64,000 nt of DNA, taken from Hyalangium gracile (GTDB taxonomy: Bacteria > Myxococcota > Myxococcia > Myxococcales > Myxococcaceae). Numbering within the stretch: the stretch's first letter is position 1; each line of letters opens with the position of its first letter. The notes under the pieces are model-generated. The model did not search any database, was not told where the DNA came from, and was given only the letters and a program-made list of their open reading frames with translations. The translations under genes were made by a program, and so were the position numbers. This document shows positions 44,305 through 52,173 of the stretch, one piece after another. The stretch is taken from contig NZ_JAHXBG010000014.1 of the NCBI RefSeq assembly GCF_020103725.1, positions 124,001-188,000 on the forward strand. Reading direction: 5' to 3'.

Positions 44305-45039
44305 GTGGTAGGCGTCAGTACAAACCATCTTAGGCGACGGACCCTGCCGAGGCAAAGCAGTCTCCGCGCCCTCTGGACGCTCGCCCTCTGTGCCAGTCTG
44401 CTCGCTGGGCGGACGGCCGGAGCCGATGATCACTCGCTCTTCGGTCAGGCGGATCGGATCCGGGTCGAGCGGCGCAATGACGTGCTGGAGCTGGCCTGGT
44501 CCGACACCGAGGAGCGCCTGCAGGGCAGCCTGCACCCTGACACACCGCGTGAGGGCGTTCCCCTCCGGGTCCGCGTCCACGTGGGGAGCTTCGCCGGAGA
44601 GGACTTCGAGGGTCCCGTCACCCTCACCTTGCGCGAGGTGGGCGCCACGCACGGGCAGACGGCGACGGTGACGCGGGCCAAGGGCGAGGTGAACTGGGTA
44701 GCCGAGTTCACCCCCGAGAAGACGGGCCCCCACCAGCTGGACGTGAGCTTCCGCACCACCCGGCTCAAGGTGCTCCACGCGGACATCGACGTGGTGGACC
44801 GCCCCATCCCCCGCTTCTTCCTGTGGGCAATCGTAGGCCTGGCTGCGACGCTGGCGCTGGCGTACGGAATCCGGAGCGTGGTGCGCAAGGAAGCGCCCGC
44901 CGCGCCCCACCCGATCCTGGACGAGGAGCCCACGGTACCGCAGGCCGCCCCTTCGGCCCTGACCGAGGACACGAGCCCGAACAGTGCGCCCACGGACACG
45001 CCGTCCTCCACCCCGCCGGAGAAGCCGTCGACGCTGTAA
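44305..45039 (+). CDS. exported single-span protein with Ig-like domain
   Basis: A 244-aa protein from GTG 44305, nine bases after GGGGAG. The signal segment (SLRALWTLALCASLLAGRTAGA) is followed by a beta-rich, Ig/FixG-like domain (about 55-165) with FEGPVTLTLREVGATHGQTATV and KTGPHQLDVSFRTTRL. A membrane helix (FFLWAIVGLAATLALAYGIRSVV) and an acidic Pro/Ser-rich cytoplasmic tail end it. It resembles the periplasmic sensor halves found near kinases, and its divergence from a Ser/Thr kinase supports a partnership, but this is inference. Confidence 0.7.
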   Translation: MVGVSTNHLRRRTLPRQSSLRALWTLALCASLLAGRTAGADDHSLFGQADRIRVERRNDVLELAWSDTEERLQGSLHPDTPREGVPLRVRVHVGSFAGEDFEGPVTLTLREVGATHGQTATVTRAKGEVNWVAEFTPEKTGPHQLDVSFRTTRLKVLHADIDVVDRPIPRFFLWAIVGLAATLALAYGIRSVVRKEAPAAPHPILDEEPTVPQAAPSALTEDTSPNSAPTDTPSSTPPEKPSTL

Positions 45040-45218
45040 CCCTGTAAGGAGGGGTGCCTCCCCGGTGAGGAAAATTCCTTCCCTCGGAAGGAAAAGAACG
45101 TCCCGTTGACAGCGGCTCCCGAGCGAGCGCCTCCGCCGCTGCGTCCTGTTCCGGACACCCTCCCCCCGGGCATCCTCGTTGCAGAAGCTCCACGCGGGCT
45201 GCGGCGTGGAGGCGGGGC

Positions 45219-46403
45219 ATGGGCGGATGGCATGGGGCGGAATGGAATTGGCGGGGCCTCCTCGCCGCGGTCCTATTGAGCGCGCCAGCACTGGCGCAGC
45301 AGCAGGTGGCGGAAGCGGAGGCGGACACCTCCTCCGAGGATCCCGTGGTGGCCACGGCCTCGACGGGGATCTCCACGGCTGGAATCTCCGCGGCTGGCGT
45401 CTCGGCGCCCGCGGTGCCCGCGCCTGGGGCTGCCGCCGAGGCCCCGGCCAAGAAGGAGAAGAAGAAGGCCAAGGCCGAGCCGCTGGGCGAGAACCCCGAC
45501 GCGGTGGACGACAACACGGAGGAGGAGCGCTCGCTGCGCGTCTTCGGCCGTGTCTTCGCGCGGGCCAGCGCGGACGGGCGTGAGGAGTACTCGCGCTCGC
45601 TGTCGCTGCCGTCGGCGCGCCTGGGCGTGCAGGCGGAGTTCGGCTACGTCGAGGCGGAGGTGACCGCGGACCTCTCGTCGAGGTCGATGCTCAAGGACGC
45701 CTTCGTCCGGCTCGCGGATGCCGACAAGCGCCTGCGGCTGTACGCCGGCCAGTTCAAGGCGCCCTTCCTGGCGCGCGAGCTGGAGTCCGCGTGGGACCTG
45801 CCGCTGATGCGCCGGGGCCTGGTGAACGACTACGTGACGGAGACGCACCAGCTGGGCGGCCGGCGGATGGGCCTCATGGGCGAGGTGCGGCTCAAGGAGA
45901 CGTGGAACCTGAAGGTGGCCGGCGGCCTGTTCGAGGGCGGCGAGGACGAGCTGGGCCAGCGCACCAGCGAGGACGCCTCGGCGCGCGTGTCCATGCGTCC
46001 CTTCAAGGCGCTCACGGTGGGCGCCAGCACCTACCTCACGCAGGTGATGGAGGGCACCCGGCAGTACGCGGTGGCGACGGATGGGACGCTGAAGCTGGGC
46101 GGGCTGGAGCTGACGGGTGAGCTCGTCACGGGCCAGCTGGGCGTCGGGCCCTTCACCGCGCAGCTCGGGCTGGCCAGCTACCTGCTGCCGCTCGGCAACG
46201 AGTGGGCGCTGCAGCCCGTCGCCGGCGCCGAGGCGATGCAGCTTCGTGGCGAGATGGCCGGGCGCGGCTGGGCGGCCGTGGGGGGCTTCAACCTCCTGTT
46301 CTCGGACACCTTCAAGGCGCAGCTGCAGGTCGAGCGCGCCCTGCGTCCGGGGGACGAGGGCCCGGGGACCGAGTACCTGCTGCAGCTCGCCACCCGCTTC
46401 TAG
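45219..46403 (+). CDS. porin-like outer-membrane beta-barrel (phosphate-porin type)
   Basis: A 394-aa exported protein with signal peptide (MGGWHGAEWNWRGLLAAVLLSAPALA). An Ala/Pro linker with a Lys-rich patch runs to about 95, then a beta-barrel begins at LRVFGRVFARASADGREE. Alternating amphipathic strands end in an aromatic C-terminus (LLQLATRF), the outer-membrane assembly signal. The order of strands resembles OprP/OprO phosphate-selective porins, as far as can be judged by eye. It is the first gene of a tight operon: the VTC-domain gene starts 16 nt downstream, so uptake of phosphate for polyphosphate synthesis is a reasonable guess. Confidence 0.8.
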   Translation: MGGWHGAEWNWRGLLAAVLLSAPALAQQQVAEAEADTSSEDPVVATASTGISTAGISAAGVSAPAVPAPGAAAEAPAKKEKKKAKAEPLGENPDAVDDNTEEERSLRVFGRVFARASADGREEYSRSLSLPSARLGVQAEFGYVEAEVTADLSSRSMLKDAFVRLADADKRLRLYAGQFKAPFLARELESAWDLPLMRRGLVNDYVTETHQLGGRRMGLMGEVRLKETWNLKVAGGLFEGGEDELGQRTSEDASARVSMRPFKALTVGASTYLTQVMEGTRQYAVATDGTLKLGGLELTGELVTGQLGVGPFTAQLGLASYLLPLGNEWALQPVAGAEAMQLRGEMAGRGWAAVGGFNLLFSDTFKAQLQVERALRPGDEGPGTEYLLQLATRF

Positions 46404-46419
46404 GCACGGAGATTCGACG

Positions 46420-47136
46420 ATGCTCTCGTTCGCCGAAGGAGAAGTCACCAAGCTCCGACGTGAGTTCAAGCTCGTGCTCGACGCGGAGGCCCTGGCGGAG
46501 CTGTGCGCACGACTGTCCGCGGAGCTGGGCGGGTACCTTCCTCCGCCCACGCGCATCGTGTCCGTCTACTTCGACAAGCCGGGCTTCCCGCTGGCCCAGC
46601 GCGCCATGCACACGCCGGAGGACTGCCTCAAGATCCGCACCAAGGAGTACTCGCCGGACCTGGGCGCCGCCGGAGTCGAGCGCGTGGTGCTGGAGGTGAA
46701 GCGCGAGCGCAACGGCGTGACGCAGAAGCGCCGGGTGTGGGTGCCCCGCGCGCAGCTGCGCGGCGTGATCCACCGGAGCGCGGGGCTGCTGCCGCTGATC
46801 GCGGGAGGCCGCCTGTTGCCGGTGCTGGCAGTGACTTATCGGCGCCACGTGTACCAGGCCACGCACGCCTGGCGGGTGACGGTGGACCGGGACATCGGCT
46901 TCCACCCCGTCACCCCGCAGCTGGCGCTGTCGGAAGAGACGCTCACCGCCGAGCGGCTGGGGCCGCCGCTGTTCACGGATCGGCGCGTGGTGGTCGAGGT
47001 GAAGCACCTGGGTGAGCAGCTGCCGGCGTGGCTGGCGACGCTGCACCCTGGTGGCAGGAAGCCGGCGTACAGCAAGTTCGCCGAGGGGATGGCGAGGGTT
47101 CACACCTTCGCCGCGGATGGGGTTCTTGGGGGTTAG
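46420..47136 (+). CDS. VTC-domain polyphosphate polymerase-like protein
   Basis: The VTC domain of yeast Vtc4 makes polyphosphate from ATP inside a beta-tunnel lined by basic residues. This 238-aa protein consists of that domain alone. Tunnel strands with alternating basic/acidic residues are visible: RREFKLVLD, IVSVYFDKPGF, LKIRTKEYS, VVLEVKRERNGVTQKRR, VTVDRDIGF and RRVVVEVKHLGEQ. It starts 16 nt after the porin gene; the kinase-repeat gene follows at 6 nt. There is no SPX domain or membrane helix, so anchoring may come from the DUF4956 protein. Confidence 0.85.
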   Translation: MLSFAEGEVTKLRREFKLVLDAEALAELCARLSAELGGYLPPPTRIVSVYFDKPGFPLAQRAMHTPEDCLKIRTKEYSPDLGAAGVERVVLEVKRERNGVTQKRRVWVPRAQLRGVIHRSAGLLPLIAGGRLLPVLAVTYRRHVYQATHAWRVTVDRDIGFHPVTPQLALSEETLTAERLGPPLFTDRRVVVEVKHLGEQLPAWLATLHPGGRKPAYSKFAEGMARVHTFAADGVLGG

Positions 47137-47142
47137 GGCACC

Positions 47143-48840
47143 GTGTTCATCGACTTCGAAGGCATCGACGGCAGCGGCAAGACAACGCTCTCCAACCTCC
47201 TGGCCGCGCGGCTGCGCCGGCTGGGCTACAAGGTGGCGCACGCGCGCGAGGGAGGCGAGCTGCAGGCACCCATCGCGCGGCGCATTCGCGAGCTGACGCG
47301 CGACTCGAAGCTGCTGGAGATGGGGGCGCGCACCGAGTTCTTCCTCAACGTGGCGCGGGACGCGCAGCAGCTCGAGGAGGTCATCGCGCCCGCGCTCTCG
47401 CGAGGCGAGGTGTGCATCAGCGATCGCTACCTGTACTCGCAGCTGGCGCTCAGCGGCGGGGGCCGCGGCCTGCCCATGGCGGAGCTGGAGCCCGTGTGCA
47501 ACCTGGCCTCGCACGGCATCTGGCCGGACCTCGTGGTGCTGGTGGACGTGGAGCCGGACCTGGCGCGGCTGCGCAAGCGGCTGGGCAAGCTCAAGGAGGG
47601 GCGCACCTCGGACAGCGACAGCCGCAAGGGGCTGGCGGGCGCGGGGCTCGCGGTGCGGGTGCGCGAGGCGTTCCTGGCCATGGCGCGCAAGGATCCGACG
47701 CGCTGGCTCATCATCGAGAACAATGATCAGCCGCTGTGGGTGCTCGAGCAGCGCATCGTGGACGCGGTGGTGGCGCGGCTGCAGGGGCGCGAGCCGCAGG
47801 TGCAGCGCATCGTCCCGCAGAGCGCCGCGACGGTTCCGAGCACCGTGACGGTGGACAGCGTGGAGGAGCGCTTCTTCCAGGGGCTGGACTCGCTGGAGGC
47901 GCGCGAGCCGGCCCTGGCGGTGTGGATGCTGGGAGGCCTGCCCGGACTGGCCGCGCACCAGCGGCGGCTGGCGGCCGTGGAGCGCTTCCCCGGGCTGGCC
48001 GTGCGCACCCTCGTGGGGCTGGAGGACGAGGCCTCGTGGGCGCTGCGCGAGCTGCTGGCGAAGGTGGTGCCGGTGGACGTGGCGGCGAGCCTCGGGACGA
48101 GCCCGTCTCCGCGTGCCATGGCGCTGCGCACCCACTTGTACGCCCAGGCGCCCGCGGAGGTGCTGGCGGGCCTCAAGCGCAACGACAGCGCTGCGGCCTG
48201 GGCCCTGCGCCAGCAGGCCCTGAGGGACCGGCGGCTGGGGGACGTGCTGCTGAGCCTGGCGGGCGTGGACGACGACACGGCGTGGTCCATCCGCGAGCTG
48301 GGCGTGCAGAAGAAGCTGTACTCGGAGGTGGCGCGCAGCCTCACGGGCCTGAGCGGCGAGCGTACGGATGCGCTGCGCGAGGCGCTCCTGAAGCACGATC
48401 GGCTCGCGGTGCTGCGCAGCGTCACCGGGCTGGACTCGCCGTTCGCCAACGGCCTGCGCGAGCAGCTGGCGGACAAGGCGATGAAGCTGGTGCTGCGCTC
48501 GCTCACCGGCCTCACCACGGACGAGGCCTTCGCGCTGCGCGAGCGGGGCGCCACCCTGACCAAGGAGGCCATCGACTCGCTGGACGGGCTGGATGAGCCC
48601 CGCGCCTGGGAGCTGCGCGAGGCCTTCGCGGAGCGCTGGCCGGCCACCGTGCTGTCCTCGCTCAAGGGGCTGCCGATGACGGCTCGGGCCGAGGCCCTCA
48701 TCACGCGCATCCTGAGCGCCGCGCCCGGCCGGCTGCCGCTGCTGCGCAACGCCTACTGCGTCATCGCCACGGCCCAGGAGGCCCCCGCGGAGCGGAGCGT
48801 GCGTCCGGTGGCCAGCGCCGAGTCCCAGGTCTCGCTCTAG
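47143..48840 (+). CDS. thymidylate-kinase-like domain fused to about nine helical repeats
   Basis: A 565-aa fusion. Residues 1-215 are a TMK-type P-loop kinase: IDFEGIDGSGKTTLS (Walker A 7-14), AREGGELQAPIARRIREL where TMKs have the REPGG segment, ISDRYLYSQLALSG (DR motif 94-96) and a lid RTSDSDSRKG. Residues about 265-545 are repeats of 26-28 aa with consensus SLxGLDxxxAWxLRE-x9-VL, at least eight clear. They look like alpha-helical solenoid units, not named HEAT or TPR. The GTG start is 6 nt after the VTC gene. Housekeeping TMKs are about 210 aa and unfused. Polyphosphate-dependent or nucleotide-dependent phosphorylation is inferred from context. Confidence 0.8.
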   Translation: MFIDFEGIDGSGKTTLSNLLAARLRRLGYKVAHAREGGELQAPIARRIRELTRDSKLLEMGARTEFFLNVARDAQQLEEVIAPALSRGEVCISDRYLYSQLALSGGGRGLPMAELEPVCNLASHGIWPDLVVLVDVEPDLARLRKRLGKLKEGRTSDSDSRKGLAGAGLAVRVREAFLAMARKDPTRWLIIENNDQPLWVLEQRIVDAVVARLQGREPQVQRIVPQSAATVPSTVTVDSVEERFFQGLDSLEAREPALAVWMLGGLPGLAAHQRRLAAVERFPGLAVRTLVGLEDEASWALRELLAKVVPVDVAASLGTSPSPRAMALRTHLYAQAPAEVLAGLKRNDSAAAWALRQQALRDRRLGDVLLSLAGVDDDTAWSIRELGVQKKLYSEVARSLTGLSGERTDALREALLKHDRLAVLRSVTGLDSPFANGLREQLADKAMKLVLRSLTGLTTDEAFALRERGATLTKEAIDSLDGLDEPRAWELREAFAERWPATVLSSLKGLPMTARAEALITRILSAAPGRLPLLRNAYCVIATAQEAPAERSVRPVASAESQVSL

Positions 48841-48849
48841 GAACGCGCC

Positions 48850-49554
48850 ATGGAGGCTACCTTCACGGGCATCTTCAGCGGGGTGGAAGAGGAGCTGACC
48901 ACCCTGCACATGGGCGCCATCGTGCCGCGGATGCTGGCGGCGGTGCTCATCGGCGCGGCGCTGTCGCTGAGGCCCTGGCGCCTGCTCATGGGCCGCGCCC
49001 TGCCCAAGTCGGAGATGATCCAGGCCCAGGTGCTGCTGTGCGCCGCGGCCGCCGTCATCACCGTCGTCATCGGCAACAGCGTGGCCAAGGCCTTCGGGCT
49101 GGTGGGCCTGGGCGGCTTCGTGCGCTTCCGCTCGGGGCTCAAGGATCCGCGCGACGCGGCGATCCTCTTCCTGGTGATCGGCCTGGGCATGGCCTGCGGG
49201 CACGGCAGCCTGGGGGTCGCGGCCGTGGGCACGGCGTTCGTCGCGGCGCTGCTGCTGGTCATGGATCTGGTCAACAAGGACGAGGAGAAGGCGCCCAAGC
49301 AGCGCATGGTGCTGTCGGCGCAGGCCGATGACCTGGTGGGGGCGGAGGCCTCGCTGCGCAAGGCGCTCAAGGAGCGCAACGTGATGGTGAAGGGCTGCGC
49401 GCTCGACTTCGACGGGCGCCGGCTGGAGTTGGAAGTGGAGGAGAAGGAACCCGGCTCGCTCGTCTCGGCGCTGAGCAAGACGGAGGGAGCGCCCCTGCGG
49501 GGGTTGAGGTGGACGGCGGTCAGCCCCAAGGGGGCACGGGAGGATCTGGTATGA
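48850..49554 (+). CDS. DUF4956-family membrane protein
   Basis: A 234-aa protein with three to four membrane helices in residues 25-140 and a cytoplasmic alpha/beta domain after 150. The motif VGLGGFVRFRSGLKDPRDAAILFLVIGLGMACG is the hallmark of DUF4956. Such proteins commonly sit beside VTC-domain genes (and CotH), and the same holds here. It may be the membrane platform of the polymerase. The ATG is 9 nt after the kinase-repeat stop, and its TGA overlaps the next ATG (ATGA). Confidence 0.88.
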   Translation: MEATFTGIFSGVEEELTTLHMGAIVPRMLAAVLIGAALSLRPWRLLMGRALPKSEMIQAQVLLCAAAAVITVVIGNSVAKAFGLVGLGGFVRFRSGLKDPRDAAILFLVIGLGMACGHGSLGVAAVGTAFVAALLLVMDLVNKDEEKAPKQRMVLSAQADDLVGAEASLRKALKERNVMVKGCALDFDGRRLELEVEEKEPGSLVSALSKTEGAPLRGLRWTAVSPKGAREDLV

Positions 49555-50267
49555 AGCGAGTGGTCGTGGCCGCGCTGGCGGCCGTGGTGTGGCTGGTGGG
49601 CTGTGGCGGAGGCGCGAGCCTGCCCACGGAGCCGGGACCTCAGAACCCGCAGCTGCCGGAGGAGCCCCTGCAGCCGGGCAATCCGAGCGGCGCCTCGACG
49701 CTCTGGCCTCTCACGCAGGGCTCGACGTGGACCTACCGCATCGATGATCCGCAGAAGGGCGTCTTCGACAAGCGCGTGGAGGTGGTCGGCCAGCAGACGG
49801 TGCCGGGCACGACGATGACGGCCACCGCGGTGCGCAGCGTCCAGCCGTATCTCGAGGAGCTGTCCTGGCAGGTCGAGCTCCAGAGCGGCCTGGTGGTGCG
49901 CCTGCGCGAGGAGGACCTCAAGGACGGCAAGGTCGTCCGGTCGACGACGTGGTCTCCCGCGACGGTGAAGTCGCTCGCGCAGCCCCAGAACGTCGGCTGG
50001 TCCTACTCGTCCTCCATCCAGGAGACCGTGCGGATGGACGACGGCACGGTGGATGAGAAGGACCGGACCTACGTGTGGCGCGTCGTCGCGGTGAATGAGA
50101 CGGTGGTCGTCCCCGCCGGCACCTTCACCAACGCCATCAAGGTCCTGCGCGATCGGCCCGACAAGGCGGGCAAGGAGCGCGTCTACTGGCTCGTGCCGGG
50201 CATCGGGAAGGTGAAGGAGGATGGCGAGCGGCTCGAGGAGCTCACCTCCTACGACGTGAGGAAGTAG
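49551..50267 (+). CDS. lipoprotein, last gene of the VTC operon
   Basis: A 238-aa lipoprotein: MKRVVVAALAAVVWLVGC gives the lipobox, and a Pro-rich linker follows. A beta-rich domain begins at LWPLTQGSTWTYRIDD and ends VYWLVPGIGKVKEDGERLEEL, a pattern seen in many DUF-type outer-membrane lipoproteins that fold like a shallow beta sandwich. The ATG overlaps the DUF4956 stop by four bases, which ties it to the operon. Function unknown. Confidence 0.82.
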   Translation: MKRVVVAALAAVVWLVGCGGGASLPTEPGPQNPQLPEEPLQPGNPSGASTLWPLTQGSTWTYRIDDPQKGVFDKRVEVVGQQTVPGTTMTATAVRSVQPYLEELSWQVELQSGLVVRLREEDLKDGKVVRSTTWSPATVKSLAQPQNVGWSYSSSIQETVRMDDGTVDEKDRTYVWRVVAVNETVVVPAGTFTNAIKVLRDRPDKAGKERVYWLVPGIGKVKEDGERLEELTSYDVRK

Positions 50268-50281
50268 CCAGCCAGGGGGGC

Positions 50282-50326
50282 GCGCTCCTGCGGGAGCGCT
50301 CCTCCCCTCGTACGCACGGCGAGGGG
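50282..50326 (+). terminator. two tandem hairpins closing the VTC operon
   Basis: GCGCTCC (50282-50288)/GGAGCGC (50293-50299) has a 4-nt loop, and CCCCTCG (50304-50310)/CGAGGGG (50320-50326) a 9-nt loop. Both stems are perfect 7-bp pairs starting 14 nt after the lipoprotein stop. GC-rich stems without a T-run are normal for this genome. Confidence 0.55.
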
Positions 50327-50397
50327 CCCGGCTGAATGGGGCCACGCCGTGAACAGTTGAGCCACCGGGCCCGGGATTGTCCGGGTCGGGAGGCTCC

Positions 50398-52014
50398 ATG
50401 CTTTTTTCGAAGTTACCCGCGCCAGGCGCCCTGCTGGCTGCCGCGCTCATGCTGACCGCGGGCGCGGCCCAGGCGGCGACCCTCACGCGTACTCCTTATC
50501 TGCAGCGCGTAGGCCCGGACACGGCAACGATCGCCTTCCGGCTGGACGCCAACTGCGCCGCCGAGGTGCGCTACGGCGCTCGAGGCGCCACGGATCAGGT
50601 GGCCCGCTCGACGGACAGTGGCCGCATCCACGCCGTGGTGCTCGAGGGCCTCACGCCGGGCACCGAGTACAGCTACGAGGTCAGCGCCTGTGGCGGCCGG
50701 ACGCCCATCAAGAGCTTCAGCACCGCCCCGGTCCCGGGGACGCGGTATGTGCACTTCGCGGCCGTGGGAGACTTCGGCACCGGTGGCAATGACGAGAAGC
50801 GGGTCGCCGCCGCCATGCGCGCCGCGCAGCCCGAGCTGTTCATCGCGCTCGGAGACAATGCCTACACGTCCGGCACCGAGGCGGAGATCCAGAACAACCT
50901 CTTCGCGCCCCTGGCGGAGGTGCTCGCCGAGGTGCCCTTCTTCCCCGTGGCCGGCAACCACGAGTACGTCACCAACCAGTCGCAGCCGTACCTGGACAAC
51001 TTCTACCTGCCCACCAGCCCCAGCGGCGGCGAGCGCTACTACTCCTTCGACTGGGGCCACGTGCACTTCGTCGGGCTGGACTCCAGCTGCGCCATCGGCC
51101 TGGCCTCGAAGGAGCGCTGCACGCTTGCGGCGCAGAAGGCCTGGCTGCAGCAGGATCTGGCCGCGAGCAAGGCCCCCTGGAAGGTCGTCTACTTCCACCA
51201 CCCACCCTGGTCGAGCGGCTCTCACGGCTCCCAGCTCCTCATGCGCCGCGAGTTCGGCCCCCTCTTCGAGCAGTACGGGGTGGATCTCGTCCTGACGGGG
51301 CATGACCACAACTACGAGCGCAGCAAGCCCATGCTCGGGGATGCGGTCGCCCCCACGGGCAAGAAGGGCATCCCCTACCTCGTGGTCGGCGGCGGCGGCG
51401 CGAGCCTGCGCGCCTTCAGCGGGGGGGCGCCGGCCTGGAGCGCCTACCGCAACGCCACCGCGCACGGCTTCCTGGACGTCGTGGTCGATGGAGGAACCCT
51501 CACCGCGAAGCTCCTGGGGACCGACGGCAAGACGCTGGACTCCCTCACCCTGAAGAAGGAGCTCGCGCCGCAGGAGCCTCCACCCACCCTGAGCGTGATC
51601 GTGGAGGGTGAGCGGGGCACGGCTCCGCTCCAGGCCTTCTTCCGCGCCACGCCCCCCTCCGCCGACTACACCGTCCGCTGGGACTTCGGGGATGGACAGA
51701 GCGCCGAGGGCACCGAGGTGCGGCACGTCTACGCCCAGCCGGGCGATTACACGGTGACGGCCACCGCCACGTCCGGGGCCTCGAGCGTCACCACCACGAA
51801 GCAGGTCTCCGTCTCGGCGCAGGGGACCGTGGAGACGCCCGGTGAGCCCGTGACGGAGGTGCCTCAGACTCCCGGCTCCCCGGGTGTCTCGCCTGGCCTG
51901 CCGGGCGAGGACGATGCGTCCCCCAGCGCGGGCTGCTCGACCGTGCCTCCGGGCGCCCTCCTCCCGTTCGCCGCGCTGACGCTGGCCGCGCTGCTGCGGC
52001 GCCGTCGACGCTGA
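50398..52014 (+). CDS. secreted purple-acid-phosphatase-like enzyme with PKD domain and MYXO-CTERM tail
   Basis: A 538-aa protein from ATG 50398 (GGAGG four bases upstream) with signal peptide ending AAQA. An FN3-like N-terminal domain (TPYLQRVGPDTATIAFRL) is followed by a metallophosphoesterase with all metal motifs: GDFG, GDNAY, GNHEY, HHPPW and GHDHNYER. A PKD domain (DYTVRWDFGDGQSAEG ... PGDYTVTATA) comes next. The last 30 residues are AGCS, a hydrophobic helix and RRRRR: the MYXO-CTERM sorting signal, cut by myxosortase and probably surface-linked. Phosphatase action on external phosphoesters would supply phosphate, in keeping with the preceding operon. Confidence 0.9.
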   Translation: MLFSKLPAPGALLAAALMLTAGAAQAATLTRTPYLQRVGPDTATIAFRLDANCAAEVRYGARGATDQVARSTDSGRIHAVVLEGLTPGTEYSYEVSACGGRTPIKSFSTAPVPGTRYVHFAAVGDFGTGGNDEKRVAAAMRAAQPELFIALGDNAYTSGTEAEIQNNLFAPLAEVLAEVPFFPVAGNHEYVTNQSQPYLDNFYLPTSPSGGERYYSFDWGHVHFVGLDSSCAIGLASKERCTLAAQKAWLQQDLAASKAPWKVVYFHHPPWSSGSHGSQLLMRREFGPLFEQYGVDLVLTGHDHNYERSKPMLGDAVAPTGKKGIPYLVVGGGGASLRAFSGGAPAWSAYRNATAHGFLDVVVDGGTLTAKLLGTDGKTLDSLTLKKELAPQEPPPTLSVIVEGERGTAPLQAFFRATPPSADYTVRWDFGDGQSAEGTEVRHVYAQPGDYTVTATATSGASSVTTTKQVSVSAQGTVETPGEPVTEVPQTPGSPGVSPGLPGEDDASPSAGCSTVPPGALLPFAALTLAALLRRRRR

Positions 52015-52173
52015 GCCGGACTCCCGGCTCCCCCCGGCCAGGGGCAGGCTCCGCTCTGGAGGTGTCCAGGGAACCCCACCCTGGCCCTTCTCCGCGCTTG
52101 CCACGGGGCTGCCGGGATGCGATGGGCGCCTGCACCGCAGGTTCCCCTCCCTCCCGGGGCCCTGGAGCCCGCC

